Shown here one piece after another: positions 1-28,000 of a stretch of DNA of 64,000 nucleotides. Each line of letters opens with the position of its first letter. Position 1 is the stretch's first letter. The translations under genes and the position numbers were made by a program. This DNA comes from Luidia sarsii (taxonomy: Eukaryota > Echinodermata > Asteroidea > Paxillosida > Luidiidae), in the NCBI GenBank assembly GCA_949987565.1, contig OX465120.1, forward strand, positions 5,877,087 through 5,941,086, given 5' to 3'. Below the pieces are notes generated by a model. The model was not told the DNA's origin. It did not search any database and saw only the letters and a list, made by a program, of their open reading frames with translations.

Positions 1-115
1 TTTGTTTCCCACTACAGTACATGTACATGTACACGTACAGTGTGTACATGTACATGTACACGTACAGTGTGTACATGTACGTGTACATGTACATGTAGCT
101 AGTCTGCCTTGCTAC

Positions 116-588
116 TTTAAAGGGGACCCAGAGAAAAATGTTGGCTTATCTGATTGGGTGGTAAAAAAAACCTACTTTCCAACTTTGATGGCCGCAGACC
201 ACTTCCTAAACAACTCAGGTCTCTTGTCCTTGTTGGGAACTACATGGAAATATTTCTCCAGCTTTTTCCCGCTGACATCCCAAAGCCTGGCAGTACACCA
301 TCGTTCAGCTCGCGAGTTTTTACAAAATGCACGCAGTATAGTAAGGGGTACATCCGTCTGGGCCCATACGGGGGTTTTCCGTTGTGATATCACACCCCCA
401 CAATGATCGGCGGCCCCTTCGAAAAGATTGGCGGGTTACGGGAACGCAAATTCGACCACTGAATTCCATGATTTTTCCCTCTTTATGAAACTCGTAGGTG
501 AGTAGCACATAGGTAATTGTAGGTTGTTTTTACCACCCAATCAGATGAGCCAACATTTTTGGGTTTGATGGGTTTCATTCCCCTTTAA
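116..588. mobile_element. MITE-like element with terminal inverted repeats
   Basis: The left end (TTTAAAGGGG...AATGTTGGCTTATCTGATTG, GGTGGTAAAAA) is mirrored at the right end (TTTTTACCACC, CAATCAGATGAGCCAACATT...CCCCTTTAA). No transposase is encoded, so it is non-autonomous. Confidence 0.65.
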
Positions 589-809
589 CTGCCCATCATA
601 CTCATAGGGATTTTTTTTTATAAAAGGCTGCCTCACGGCTTAGACATGACCAAACAAAGTTATCAATAATAACACACCCAGCAGGGCAAATGTGTAATGG
701 GTACAATGTACATGTACATGTACTATTGAGCATTCAGGTCTAAATCAATGAAAATTGCATAGGCCTACGGTAGGCTCTATCGTATACTGATCAACATGTA
801 CCCTGGCAA

Positions 810-935
810 CTTTGACTAACTGGGAAGGCTGCCATATACCGGTAAGGGCTGGATAGCTCAGATGGTAAGAGCACTTGAATGCAGAACCAGATGTGTCTGG
901 TTCAATTCCCAATCCAGTCAAAGTTTTCTTTGCCA
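810..935 (+). mobile_element. tRNA-derived SINE head
   Basis: It contains a tRNA-like promoter: box A TAGCTCAGATGG (855-866) and box B GGTTCAATTCC (899-909). A shared non-tRNA flank (CAGTCAAAGTTTTCTTTGCC) follows. The same unit recurs at 11.2, 20.3, 22.2, 27.9 and 54.5 kb, so it is a SINE and not a tRNA gene. Confidence 0.72.
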
Positions 936-1180
936 TTTTTTCAAAGTTATACTATGATTTGATTAAATTTGATGCTTTAATTGGTTTTGTATCATTTAAG
1001 AGAGGTGCCCTACTGGTAGATATGAAGTTAAACACACAATTGTAGAATGCAGTGCATAGTGCATACACTGTACATGTACAGTACATGTATAGTACCTATG
1101 TACATGTACATGTAGGCCTATAATTATGTCTGGACTCAGTGACTGTGTGTATATCAACGTGCATAATTGTGTATGATTAA

Positions 1181-15831
<14,651 letters not shown>

Positions 15832-17828
15832 TATTATCTCGCCGGGGACTCGAAGCCGTGACATCTCAGGACAGTTCTCTGTGCAGTGTGCAGACCACCC
15901 ACCCTTGACATCTATTGGTTGACCTTTTTGTTTGCTTTACCTCACCGCCACCACCCTCTAAGGGTGAGAGAGGAGGTAGGTCTTGCAATCCACCAATCCA
16001 TTAGGCTAAGCTCATAGTAACAGGTATCTCCCCTAGGATTGTGTAGAGTGTTGGACTTTTTTAACTGACTTGACTGCAAAGTCCTTTGATGTCAATGGGT
16101 GATTTTCGTGAAGACTAAACAGATGTTACCGAGAGATACCGTACATGACTTTTGGTACTAGTTTTGTAAAAGTAAATTGAAAATTCAACCACTGTACTTA
16201 TTCAAATTCAATCAGGCAAAGCACTCCTTCCTTTATGCTTTGCCCGATTACCATTTGAAAGCAGTCAAGCTTAACTCGGGGAGTTTAGACAAAGGGTAAT
16301 GGGGCACTTGACTGCAGCTGGGCTATGTGCAAAGATAGCTGTATTGGTCTAACTGATGAAAAATAACAACTGAAGGATAGCACAGCAAAAGACCATTTGA
16401 GAGAGTGCCTTAGCTTTTGTAGCAACAACTACATGTACTTCATCAGAGGCATTGAAAGGGAGAAGGGAGAAGTACAAGCTTGATATACACCTGTTCATGT
16501 ACCTGGTACATGAGGGCCAAAAACTATGAAGATTGGTCCCATCTTTATAATGCTTCCGATGAAGTAGTTGTTATAAAAAGCTTGTGCACCCTATCACACT
16601 ATTTAATATTTAAGTGCTATCCTTAGGTTGTATTTATCCAGCTGGGTTATGAAATTCACCACACACTCTCCTGCCTTATGGGCCTAGCCTAATTGATTGG
16701 TCATTAGACATAGCAAATCACGTAGTGCCAGATGCACCAATGTCTACTGTTTGGTAAGGAGGCGATCTTCTGTTTTTGTCTCAGTGGAGTGGGGCTTTTT
16801 TTCTGGCACAGTATTCTCCACGGGAGAAGCAGAGGTTCTTCCCATGCACTAGTTTTCTATGTAGATGCTGCCGTGGCAATCTCAGACCAGAGTCGCCTCA
16901 AAAGTGCTGTTTCAATGCGTAGGGCATTAATCGTCAACATTCCAGCGTTACAGTTATATAAGATTGTATATAGTTGATTGGGTTCAGAGAGTTTTTTGTA
17001 CACGTGGGTGCGGGTTTTTTTTTTACTGGCATAACCAGTAACTGCTTCAAGTGTTGGAAACTACATGCTTGCTTTCTGAAATTTCCAACATTGCAAATCT
17101 TGCAGATTGAGAGGGCCTGGCGTTGATCCTTGTAGGACCTCTCTGCCTTCAAGAATTGTCCTGCTTGGATCAAAATGCCAGACCCTTTCAATAATTCTTG
17201 TTTTCAGTTCCGACCTTGCGATTTACAAATCTCTCAAATTCAGAGTGCCTGGCCTTTGGTTCTAGCGGGGCCGTTCTTCCTTAGATGATGACCCTAATGA
17301 GATCCAAACAACAGCCCTGGGTTTGGATCTGTGTTGGTAAACGCTTTGAACATCTGTACGCTACATCTCTCCATAAACCTCCAACCCAACTAAGATTATC
17401 AGAAATCTGTGGATGAAGCGTCTTCATACAATTCAACCACATGGCCTCAACATCCAGTAAGGAAGGCTTACTGATAATCCGTCTTTTGTCTTCACTCCCC
17501 CACTTCTCTCTCTTAACTTTTTTTTTATGTTTCCCTCTTCAACTACCCAATCCCTGCCCAAACCCTTGCCCTTTCCTTTGATTACCAGCTATCCCATTTT
17601 GACCAGTGACATCCATGTCCCTGTTACTCTCCCCTTCCTGTTTGTTTTGTCCCTGTCATTTTGCCTTTGAGAAAAGGTCCTGCTAGGATCCAAATTATCA
17701 GAAATCTGTGGTATCAGAACCAAAGTAGTTCTTGATTATGACAGCCAAAGCCTACACCCAACCCCAGGGGTACAATGACTCTATTATGCATTCATTTGAC
17801 CTGGTGTGTGTGTGAATGACTCCAGCCA

Positions 17829-17979
17829 GTCCTGTATGGAGGCAGCCATAGCCGGGGGCCATTGTACACACCTTCCTCATGTCTGCCTGCATAGGGTGGC
17901 TAAATACAGTTTGGTAGACTAGAAGTCAGTGTGTGACACAATAGTGGCCCCCGGGGCATGTCACTTCCCATACAGGTCT
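17829..17979. repeat. Imperfect inverted repeat (foldback element)
   Basis: CCTGTATGGAGGCAG and CCGGGGGCCATTGT on the left pair with ACAATAGTGGCCCCCGG and CTTCCCATACAGG on the right, bracketing about 150 bp. Confidence 0.62.
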
Positions 17980-18189
17980 GCTTGGATCCGACTGTAGAGC
18001 AAAGGATTTGAGAGCATCTTGGGTGCATTTTGGCTGTGGTAACCGACAACCGGTTCACTTACTGTACAGTGTTTCTGCTTGCCTCGGTGCTACTTACCCA
18101 ACTCAAACTTAGCTACAATTGCCAGGGAAATTACAACTCGAGTATTAATAGTAAAACCAGTTCCTGGTTGTGACTGCTAAAATGCACCC

Positions 18190-18304
18190 AGTCTTGTTTC
18201 AAGGCACCTGTTTGATACATCCCATAGCTCTCAGCATGTACTTACTTCACCCACTCATTTCACCTCATCCCCCAAAATACATTGAGGTGCCTTGAAACAA
18301 GACT
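18190..18304. repeat. Inverted repeat, AGTCTTGTTTCAAGGCACCT arms
   Basis: The left arm AGTCTTGTTTCAAGGCACCT and right arm AGGTGCCTTGAAACAAGACT are perfect complements of 20 bp, with about 75 bp between them. Confidence 0.8.
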
Positions 18305-20261
18305 ATACCTAATTTCTTCATCAAACACACCTTGAAAGTAACCGAAACTCAGTGCTATGTAATTTGCTAAGACTTTTATTGCTGTCAGCTCTGAAATTTT
18401 CTCAGCTTAATATTTGGAAAGTTTTTTTGTTAAGTTACAGAGTTATACTTAAGTCAAATTCTTACCAAAGACACGTGTTCTTTTTGTCATTGAAAAGACT
18501 TCATTGCATTATCAGATGTTAAAACCGGCTCATGTATATTAGTAACCCATCTTTTTTTTCTTGCGTTTGTTTTTTCCTATTAATTTAGAGTTAGATAAGG
18601 ATTTGAAAAGAAATTCTAATTTACGGTAATGACTTGTAGTTATCGATACCATGTTCAGGAAAATTCTTGTCAACCTTGATTTCTTACAAATATTTTGCTC
18701 TGCTCAAGATTTTGTTTATTGTCCAGCATTGGACGTCAAAGTGCAATATGCCATGAGAGCTGAAAAAAAGGGGTGTTAAAAAATAATTTATTTTGAATAA
18801 GAGATTGTAAAGTGCTATTTGAATGATTGTGTTGTTGGTGGGTATGCTGAGGTCTAGATGTCTATTAGAGAGGACAGATATGTGCAGTGGTCCGCTTGTC
18901 CAAATTTGTTATTTTCGTTTTATGTACGTCTGTTGTATGTACATGTACATGTATTTGTATGGTGAACGGAAGCTGTTTGTCAGCTGTGCTGTATACACGT
19001 ACTTATGTTGTTCATATAAAAACAAATGTCCCTTTTACACACTCTGTATTTCTGAACTCACTGCCAGTCTGTGAGACTGGAGTTTCGAAACAAACATCGT
19101 CACAACAAATGTTAACAGTAATTATCTTTCTTTTTTTTCAAAAGCTTTTTTTTTTTAAAGCCTTCCTCGTGTTGTTAAACTTGGACGTTTGACTCATAAT
19201 TTAAAAACAGAAAACCTGTACTGTTAAATGCACAGTGCTTATTCTACACAATGATTAAAGGGAAGTAATGATGAACAATAAATTTGTAAAACAATGGAAT
19301 TCATAATTTCATCTGGTGGTTTGTCTTATCTCTGTAGAGTGTGATGGTTCGGTTCAAGTTCATACAGTCGATAGTCCAAAGCTGTGTTCCTATTGGACGT
19401 ACATGTACACGTGTATGGCAATTTACATCCCAAAAGTAGTTCTACATGTATCTATATGTAGCATCCCCATATCGACTTTGTTGTACTCTGACCAAATGTT
19501 TATCTAGGGTGAATGGCCGGTAACGATGTCACACATTGTATGCACTGTTATGTTACGTTTCAAAGACTATACTTGATTAGAAGGGAAAGAACAAGATCAA
19601 ATCCTTAATAAATTAACACACAATTCAAAACATGCCGTGCATTTGGCCAAAAAGCTTTGCAAAAACGATCTGAAATGGGGTTAACATTATAAACGGGCAA
19701 GTTTCTGCGGAAGCTACATAATCATTGAAAACAAAACTGCATTTGCTTTTAATTATCTTACAGTACCTTCAATAAATTACTAGCATAATGTTACCAGAAT
19801 TTTGATTGGGGAATTTGTCTTCCCAAAATGTCAAGCAATCACTAGAATTTCTTAAAATTTGTTGAAGGATATGAACATGCATTCAACCTTTCATCATGGT
19901 GTGGTCATCTTGTATGTTTCCATTAAAAATGATCCATTCCAGACAAACGGTCTGGCGCCTTCTCCATTGGAGGCACATGGGGAACTAGACAAAGATGGCC
20001 GCCGCAGAGGAGGAAAAGGCCCGATTCAGGAACTACACTGTAGGGCCAGATCAAATTTAACACATGGCTGTATGGCTATTGCTTTTGGTTGGAAAGCAGC
20101 AAGCCAAACTGCACTAAGATATCTAATCTAGGCTGCTTACAGCATTGATCTCAAAAACCAGGAAAACCAGCCAAAACCATAGCCATAGTTTGGGATCCTA
20201 CCTAACCTGAACAAGGAACCCAAAAAGTTAACATCATCACTCACAAACAAATTGAATAATT

Positions 20262-20395
20262 GGCAATGAAAACTTTGACTGCACCGGGATTTGAACCCGA
20301 GACCTCTGGATTAACGTACTGTACCGGTGCTCTTCCATCTGAGCTATCCAGCTCTTAGATGGTGGCCTTTTACCTAATAGTCAACTTAGTCTTTG
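20262..20395 (-). mobile_element. tRNA-derived SINE head
   Basis: Reverse orientation: AAACTTTGACTGCACCGGGA, TTTGAACCCGAGACCTCTGG and CCATCTGAGCTATCCAGC match the family consensus, including both internal promoter boxes. Confidence 0.72.
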
Positions 20396-20584
20396 CCGGG
20401 TTGGTTCAACCATCACTCATGGTTAAAATCAAAAGTTAACACACATGGCAACATTTCAACTTGAAAAAACGTCATGAAGTTAAAAACAATGGTAAGTAAC
20501 ACTTAAACGCTCTATTTGTTGAACAAAACTAGTCATTCAGATTTCCCCCCATCACTGGCGTAAAAGGTGGGAACCACCTGCAGT

Positions 20585-20635
20585 CTACTGTTTAGAAGAC
20601 CATCGCTGTATGTCGAATCCTGGGAGCTGACTGTG
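20585..20635 (-). CDS. Candidate terminal exon of the Ser/Pro-rich protein
   Basis: The acceptor AACCAGCAG is followed in phase 0 by HSQLPGFDIQRWSSKQ and TAG, which would close the gene at 1,290 aa. The support is only splice phase and an open frame. A degenerate tandem repeat with GGTTACCA units overlaps the upstream side, so the true last exon may be elsewhere. Confidence 0.3.
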   Translation of the reverse strand, partial: HSQLPGFDIQRWSSKQ

Positions 20636-20639
20636 CTGC

Positions 20640-21005
20640 TGGTTACCAGGGAAGACAACAATGTGGAGTCTTGGGAGGTTTGACTGGTATCCTGCAAGCA
20701 TTCCATAATGTGAACAGATTATTAGATTATGGCTACTGTTTACCATTGAAGATAATAGTGTGAAATCTTGCCGGGAGGCTGGTACCCTGCATGATGGCAG
20801 GGAGAACATAGGCTGTTGGTTACCATGCAGAATATGTGTGAAGCCTATACTGAAATAAGCTGCTGGCTACCATGCAGAATATGAGTAAGTTTGGAGTGGT
20901 CAAGAAAGGCTTGATCGGTAGCCTGCATGCATGCAGTTAGTGTAGAGATGATAATATACATGTACATGTATTGAATATTGGTTACCATGGAAGAGAACAG
21001 TAAGG
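20640..21005. repeat. Degenerate tandem repeat with GGTTACCA units
   Basis: Irregular units contain (T)GGTTACCA(GGGAAG/TGCAGAATATG) and GGTANCCTGCATG. Spacing is about 65-100 bp. Decayed minisatellite. Confidence 0.5.
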
Positions 21006-21239
21006 ATTCTCTTGGGAGACCCTATTGGTACTCTGCATCAAAGATTTTATAGCGCGCTTGTACGCAAGATAGCCTACTCTTGCGAGATCACACGCATCCG
21101 GGTGAAGTACACACTGGGCGCCATTTTAGTAAGCAAAGTCGCACACATTCTCTCTCCATTTCGTGGTCACATCACATCGAAAGTTATCTCATTCTGTTCA
21201 CGCATCCAAAGTGGTATGTTTTTTATTGTTTGTGACTCT

Positions 21240-21412
21240 CCTGGGGCCAATTTCATGGAGCCGCTGTATAGCACCAAAATGTGCTTAAGCGAAAAAACCC
21301 ATGAGCCACAGGATCCCCTTGCCTACCCCAAACTTCACTTTTGTTTCATGCTAAGTAAAGAAGAGTGGAATACAAATCAAAAGCAATGGACATCACATTG
21401 CAGGTCAGTTAC
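21240..21412 (+). mobile_element. MITE family Q fragment
   Basis: GGGGCCAATTTCATGGAGCC, GCTTAAGCGAAAAAACCCAT and GAAGAGTGGAATACAAATCA match the left and central parts of the complete copy at 22863-23106. Confidence 0.65.
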
Positions 21413-21834
21413 AGTCCATTGACTATACACAAAGGGCCCTTTTTCTAACGGATAATCTCTTGACAAAAGCCATAGACGTCCGAATTGTGCGAGGTTTTAC
21501 TCTCTTGTACCCATAGTATGCTCTTATCGATTTATTTCACATAAATATATTGTTCCGATTGTTTTAGCAAGATTTGAAAATTATGCATTGTTCAAAAACC
21601 CCCATATGGTGGTCATCGGCACTGAAAAAAAACCCGGCGCGAAGTGGTTAAAAAAAAATTGGACAACACTGAACAGTGGTGCCCAGATTGGGAGGGCATA
21701 GCACATGCATGACATACCAAAGTAACACCACCAACACTCCAAATTCAGTGTTGCCAGCGCAAAGAGTTTGACCATTTAACTGCCAGCCAGATTGACTATC
21801 AACTTATATTTTGAGGATTTGCAGTGCCACTTAC

Positions 21835-22048
21835 GCTGGTCTGTGTTGTCCAGTCGGGAACTCGGCTTGTTTCTGGGTGGGTTTTCTCCAGGCCTGGGGC
21901 TCCCCCTGCCTGGCAGTGATAGGTTCTGTAGTAGCGGTCCAGAAGATTGTCACCTAATAGGTTGTCCAGGCACTCGTCCTCCAGGCCTGTGTCTGTCCAA
22001 TCCAACAGCTCCTGCTTGACATAGGGACTTGCCATTGACTGGGACAGC
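21835..22048 (-). CDS. Unrecognised Ser/Pro-rich protein, exon 12
   Basis: Acceptor TTTGACAG, donor ACCAGC|GTAAGT, phase 2 to 0. It encodes MASPYVKQELLDWTDTGLED and then DNLLGDNLLDRYYRTYHC. The acidic/hydrophobic pattern resembles a short interaction motif, but this is not assigned. Confidence 0.8.
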
Positions 22049-25000
22049 CTGTCAAAGTGACATTGAATTGAATATTTTTTCATTTCTACTTTCCTTCCCT
22101 TGCACCCAAAAAGCATGGGCACTCTTCCCAACTAGTAACTCTTCAAGGGCTGTCCATAATGCGGGAAACTGGTTTCTGACCGGCACCCCCCCCCCCCTTT
22201 TGGCAAAGACTAGTTGACTATTATTTTGGGAGGCCGCCATCTAAGGGCTAGGTAGCTCAGATGGGAGTTGCTAGTGCTGGTATGTAAAACCAGAGCTCTC
22301 GGGTTCATATCCAAGTCCAGTCAAAGTTTTCTCTGCCATTTTGTCAACCTGTAGCAGATGTGATGATTAGTTTCTAGGGAAGCCTGTATTTTTTTTGCCA
22401 ACAGCACCAGAACCTTAATTGTTAAAGGCCCTATACAACATTGGTCAAAGTGAAGAGATTGACACAGTTTTGTGTTAAACCATTCAACATTTCAAAAAAG
22501 AAATCCTGCGAAGGTTTTAGCTCAAATGGTAATCTGAGAAAGTAGCAAAAGGCAAAAAAAAACGTCACGGTTTTGCCACCGTTCTGTAAAGCAATAAATA
22601 TTTTATTCCTTGCGAGTAATAAACTATTTGTCAATGTTGGAGTGAAGATTTCTCAAAAAGTACAGCATTCCAGACCGTGATAATTCAACATGAGGATTCT
22701 ATCATGACCATCTACAAACTGTGTAAAGTAGAAGAAAATCTGTAGACATCGATGTTTCCCGATCTTCCCAATGCTGTATTGAGCCTTTAAGTAAACAGGA
22801 GGTGGTGACAGGAAAGTTCCTATTGTCTAGAAGAGTTTTACCGGATAAAGTCCAGTGTGGACAGGGGCCAATTTCATAGAGTCGCTTAAGCGCCCAAACA
22901 GGCTTAAGCACAAAAAGTCATGAGCCACAGAATCCCCTTGCCAATTCAAACTTCATGATTGTTTCATGCTAAGCAAAGAAGAGTGGAATACAAATCAGAA
23001 GCAATGAACATCAAACCGCAGGGCAATTTGTAATCCTGCTTACACAAGGAAGACTTTTTCTGCTTAGCGGATTTTCACGCTTAAGCGGCTCTATGAAATT
23101 GGCCCCAGGGCTTTAGACTATAACTTGGCATATCTTGACTCATCATCAGCCTACAGTAGTAGGTGATGCGGAACCACCAGTGTGACAACAACCAAATGTG
23201 CTGACCTGTAAGACTCTTGAGACAGCTCGGGCGAGGTGGACGAGGCAAAGGTGGAACTCTGCGAGAGATGGGTAAGGAGGTGCCTTGGGTAGATAGGGGT
23301 GTGGACCGAGGTCCTGGACGGGGGCACTAGCCCGTAGGGTGGTGTCTGCGACGCTTCCATCAAAGTACCCGGATGCCCGTCACCGATGAAGGAATACTCC
23401 GGGGTCGCGGCTGCGGATGGAGGGATGATAGAGCACGGCGGTTCCTTGGTAGGCGTTGCCGGACCAAAGCCAATCAGGTTGGGGCTGGCGAAGACCGAGG
23501 AAGGGCCTGCTTGGGGGTAGGCCGATGGTGATGATGAAGCTCCCTTGATTAACTGGCCATTTAGGAGCGTGCTTGCGGCTCCCTTGAAGATGGGGTCTTC
23601 TTCGGAGCTGAGGGCATCCGCGTCTTTGATGAGAGCGGTCGTCCTGCCTCGATCCGAGGCAAGATGCCCGTAGTCCGATGTGGATATCTCATTACGGATC
23701 AGCGCGCAGGAGGCAAAGCGTGCCATGGATTCGGAGATCGCGTCCCCATCTCCCGGCTCTGACTCGCCGCCATCCTTCCCGATGGTGGCTTCGTCGGACT
23801 CCGGAATGACGGAGTCTGAAGCTGGTTTGATGGGGCTGAGGAGGAAGCAGGCAGGCCTTCCATCACCTTCATACAGCAGGTCGGTATCCCGGAATCGGTC
23901 CAGCCTCGGGATCCGGACGGGACTCAGTATCATGCAGGAAGCGCCGGCCAACGGATCCCCCTCCGCATTGCCGTCGTCGTACTGCCGCAGCAAGCTCTCC
24001 TGCAGTAAGTAATCGGGAAACTCCCTCTGGTCGCCGAGAGGGGGCGCTGTTTCCACCGCGCCCGCGATCTCGCCAGAGCAGAGTGCCTGATAGCACGGCA
24101 GACCGCTCCGAATCTCGAGGGAATCCGGCGAGCTGCGGGTGGACGCACTGCTCCGCGACGACTCCTCCAGCTGGAGAATGGTCAGGACGATGTCGTCGTC
24201 CGATTTGACCGCTGGGAAGTTGTCACTCCCGTCCTCTTCAGAGAATCTTGGGGGGAAGAGAGGCCCTAGAGGCAACAAGGTACATGATCAGTGTATGAGT
24301 CTATCAGACACTCTGAAAATCTTAACCCTGGATATCGGGTGAATACTGTATATCACATTGCCATGAAAGAAAACATTGAAAGAACTACAGTAGTTGACTA
24401 TTCACGAAGGCAGGGCTGAATATCTCAGATGGTAGCATTTGCCATAGCATTCTTTTGAAATAATCAAATCTCATCGCCAACATTTCATTATTATTTTTAG
24501 AAAGGGCACACATTTTTGAGGCAGTTAACATGAGCCATGATTTTATTTTTTTAAGAAAGGATCAGGTAGCATTTCACGAGGACTTACTCCTTGATGACTG
24601 GTTATCTTCCAGAAACCTGTGATCATGTAGGCCTCCTAGGAGGAGTGGTGTGATGATGTCTTCAGGCAGTTGAGGAATCTCATTCAGTAGCAGACTGCCT
24701 TGACTGTGTCCAAGATACGCAACAACACAATTAGCTTTCTTAGGGCATTTTTGTTTCATTAGGGTAGGGTATTTAATAGAGGAAGGTTTGCGGTGACACC
24801 CTGTATAAAGTTTTTAAAGGAAGAGGTGTGGTTCTGAAAAGAACCTGAGTGGTAACTCGACGTTTCGACCAGTATGCTCTGGCCGTTCTTTTCAGAACCA
24901 CACCTCTTCCTTTAAGAGACCTTATACATGGTGTCACCGCAAACCTTCCTATATTGATTAACCCACCATGCAAAGCCTTAAGTCTTATTTATTTGGTAGG

Positions 25001-28000
25001 GTATTTGTTGATGTGTTTGTCGACTGCTACTTTTGTACTATACAGTTTATCTTTGTTAAACATACAAGGTGCATTCCCACTAGCATGAAATATCCATTTT
25101 TGAATGACAGCTCAAATCTTTGATTTTTTTTTCCCATGTGAACGGTGAAATCTGTCAAACACTCGCGATCCAAAATGCAGTTCTTCGTGCATTCTTTCAG
25201 AAATATTACAAGTGATGATTGCCGGGCAATGTGTGTGAATTGCTGTTGAAAAAGGGAAAACCAATGAGGTACATCCCACAGTTCAGTGTGCGCATTCAAA
25301 CATCCAGCAGCCCCATGCAAACCAACATGCGCAGTCCGGAAAGTGCATCCAGCTGGGTCACATTTCAAGCATGCTCAGTTTAGCTCACAAAAACGATTTT
25401 TGAATCGCGATCCACTTTTCGATAATTCAATTTCCTAGTGATATACAAAAATGTTGCAAACTGCTTACTGACTAAAATTACCAAAATGCAAATCTTAACA
25501 TTAACTTGGCCTGACGTTTCGATCCTAGCAGGACCTTTCTCAAAGGCAGAGGAAATATAATTTCCTAGTGGAACGCACCTACTGTAACATCCTCTTTTTC
25601 AGACTTTTTTGGGAAATTCCAGCCCTACTAAGAAAACAGTCCGAAGCACTGAACTATAATTTTGTTCTGTGAAATAATCCCCAGGGATCGCACCCCTATT
25701 CTCATTTAGAAGAAAATAATGTTAAACCAAGGTCTTGGATGAAGGATCCTATGGTACATACAATCCAGTCAAATTTCCTTTCCATTGCCACTATTAACAA
25801 ACTGTTCAAAACTTCGAAATCCGTTTTGGAGAGTGCAACTGGAACACACCTGTTGTCCTGATCAGCCAGCTGGCTGATTGGATCTGAGTGCAATAGATCA
25901 ATTGGTTGTTTGCACCTGTAAATAGGTAGATTTTGTAAACATTTCAATTTCAAAAAATGACAAACCTGCTGTTAAACCCTAGCCTACAACATCAACTACT
26001 GACAATTTTTCAAAATAACAATCATGAAGTTAAAAGCTGTTGCAAACTGCTCACTGACTAAATTGACCTGCAATACATGAATCTAAAATGTTTCAATTCT
26101 AGCAGGACCTTTCTCAAAGGCAAAATGACAAGGACATACACAGACAGTCAGGTGAAAGAAAGCCCTGACACACATGACAGAGGAAGAACAAAAGGGAAGG
26201 GAGTGGGGATAAAGGGAAAACAAACAGAAGGGTGGGATGGATCAAAGTGACAGGATTTTGTTAGTTGTTATACAACACACTGTTCATTATGCACTATAGT
26301 TTGCACAAGGCCAACTAAATGGCTAGGAAAATTCTGACTCTACCAGTATTTGAACCCGTGACCTCTGGTTTTATCATCTGAGCTATCTAGCCTTTGTTCA
26401 GGCAAACAGGCAAATAATCATGATGTTAAAAACTGTTGCAAACTGCTCACTGACTAAAATGACCTGCGATACATAAATCTCACATGTTAGAGGACCTGAC
26501 GTTTCGATCCTACATGTGTGTAGCAGGACCTTTCCCAAAGGCAAAGCCTTTGGGAAAGGTCCTAAGGATCGAAATGTCAGACCCTCTAACTTTTGAAAAT
26601 AATAATCACATAGGCAGTTGTTCATTCTGTACTAATGTGTACTAGTCTGACTCCTGTATAATGTTTACCTGATGAAGTCGTTTGAGCCCACGTCCAGTAT
26701 TGCATCCTCATTGTCCGGGTCCTCTTTCTCGCCGTCGTCTTCGGCTCCGGAGGTTTTGTGATCAGAGGCCCTGCGTTGTCTGCCCAGCATCTGGGCCACA
26801 GTTAGGTGAGGCAGTCGCGGTTGACTTCCAGGTGGGTTAGCCATGGACAATGCCGATGGAGTGGGGATGCTGGCCTTCTTAGACTCACTGCCCAGTTGAG
26901 ATTTGCCACTTTGTAATAGACAAGTACAAATACAAAACAAATATCTATAGCCTGGCTTGTGTCTTTATGAACATCTAAACCGTGAAAAGGGGGTGAAAAT
27001 GTCATTTCACCGTGAAACTATAAAGTCACTATGATTTCACGGTGCATTAAGTTTTTACAGTGAATTCACTGTGAAAACAATTGCCTCTCTGACCTGATAA
27101 GGACATCTCTAGTTCACTAAAGAGACCGTGAAAAATCAAGAATATCTAGGGTGGCCAGCTCCAGCCTTGAGGGATGGCTAATTCAATTACCATTTGGGAC
27201 CACCAGCCCCCATACTGGTATTGTACATATCCTTGTAACTGTCACTCCCAGATACTTCTGTGTGCCATGAAATAGGGGTGAAAACACGTGAAATTTCTTC
27301 TCAAAGCTAAATGACATTTTCACCCCATTTTCACGATTTAGATGTTCATAGTGTGTGCAGTATATGTATGCTATATAGCAGGGGCATCCAGGCCAGTAGG
27401 ATCTGTTTGGGCCTCAGTAACCTGGTACTGGATTTCACAAAGCCTTACGATGAATCGTAACTCAACTTACGATGGATAACCCATCGTAAGTTGTGTTGGA
27501 CTGCATGGTTTCTGTACATCGCTTGTCGCCTTGCGATTAATCGTAAGTTACGATGAGTTTGGTGAAACTGACCCTGGTGCTGCAGAACCACTGAGCCGCA
27601 AAGCCCACCGGAGTTGGCAATCTAATTCACAGCAATTCTCAGCACCCAAATTAAAGAGAGCATGGCAAGTCAAATATAAGCTGCCATGTCTCTTCATTTC
27701 TGGAGCTCCTCATCTCGGAAGGACGTACCGGTACGTCCTAACTCCACCGCTGAAAGAACCTCACCGTTTCGTCCCCGAGGGACGCTGCCTACCGCACGTC
27801 TCAGTGAGAGACCTAAGACTACCAATTGAACTGAGACCTCTGGTTGTGCGTGCCAGCGCTCTTCCCATCTGAGCTTTCCAGCCCTTAGATGGTGGCCTCC
27901 CAAAATAGTCAACTACAGTAGTCTTTGTCAAAGGTAGGGCGCCACTCACATAATAATCAACCATTAACTGCCGTATATCTCCAGGGATCATGCCCATAGC

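Larger units (their letters stand above)
15832..19850. other. Non-coding region after the KIAA0930-like stop
   Basis: No exon can be supported here. It probably holds the 3' UTR. Two hairpin-forming elements stand out and are listed separately. Possible AATAAA signals occur at about 19273, 19603 and 19769, but none can be assigned. Confidence 0.5.

Noticed and set aside
154..406. Short plus-strand frames near the left edge as an upstream KIAA0930-like exon
   Set aside because: They fall within an inverted-repeat element (116-588) and show no match to the family's N-terminal half.
848..920. Genuine tRNA gene
   Set aside because: The promoter boxes are there, but the cloverleaf is degraded. 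The same sequence with the same non-tRNA 3' flank occurs at five or more other sites, so it is a SINE head.
19995..20060. Plus-strand first exon starting AAGATGGCCGCCGCAGAGG (MAAAEEEKARFRNYT, possible donor ACT|GTAGGG)
   Set aside because: The start context is excellent and it could be real. However, no matching downstream plus-strand exon is visible before the minus-strand gene begins, and the reading ends after 21 codons if unspliced.
23680..24012. 110-codon plus-strand frame inside exon 11 of the Ser/Pro-rich gene
   Set aside because: It is antisense to a well-supported exon and is explained by that exon's GC-rich codon bias.
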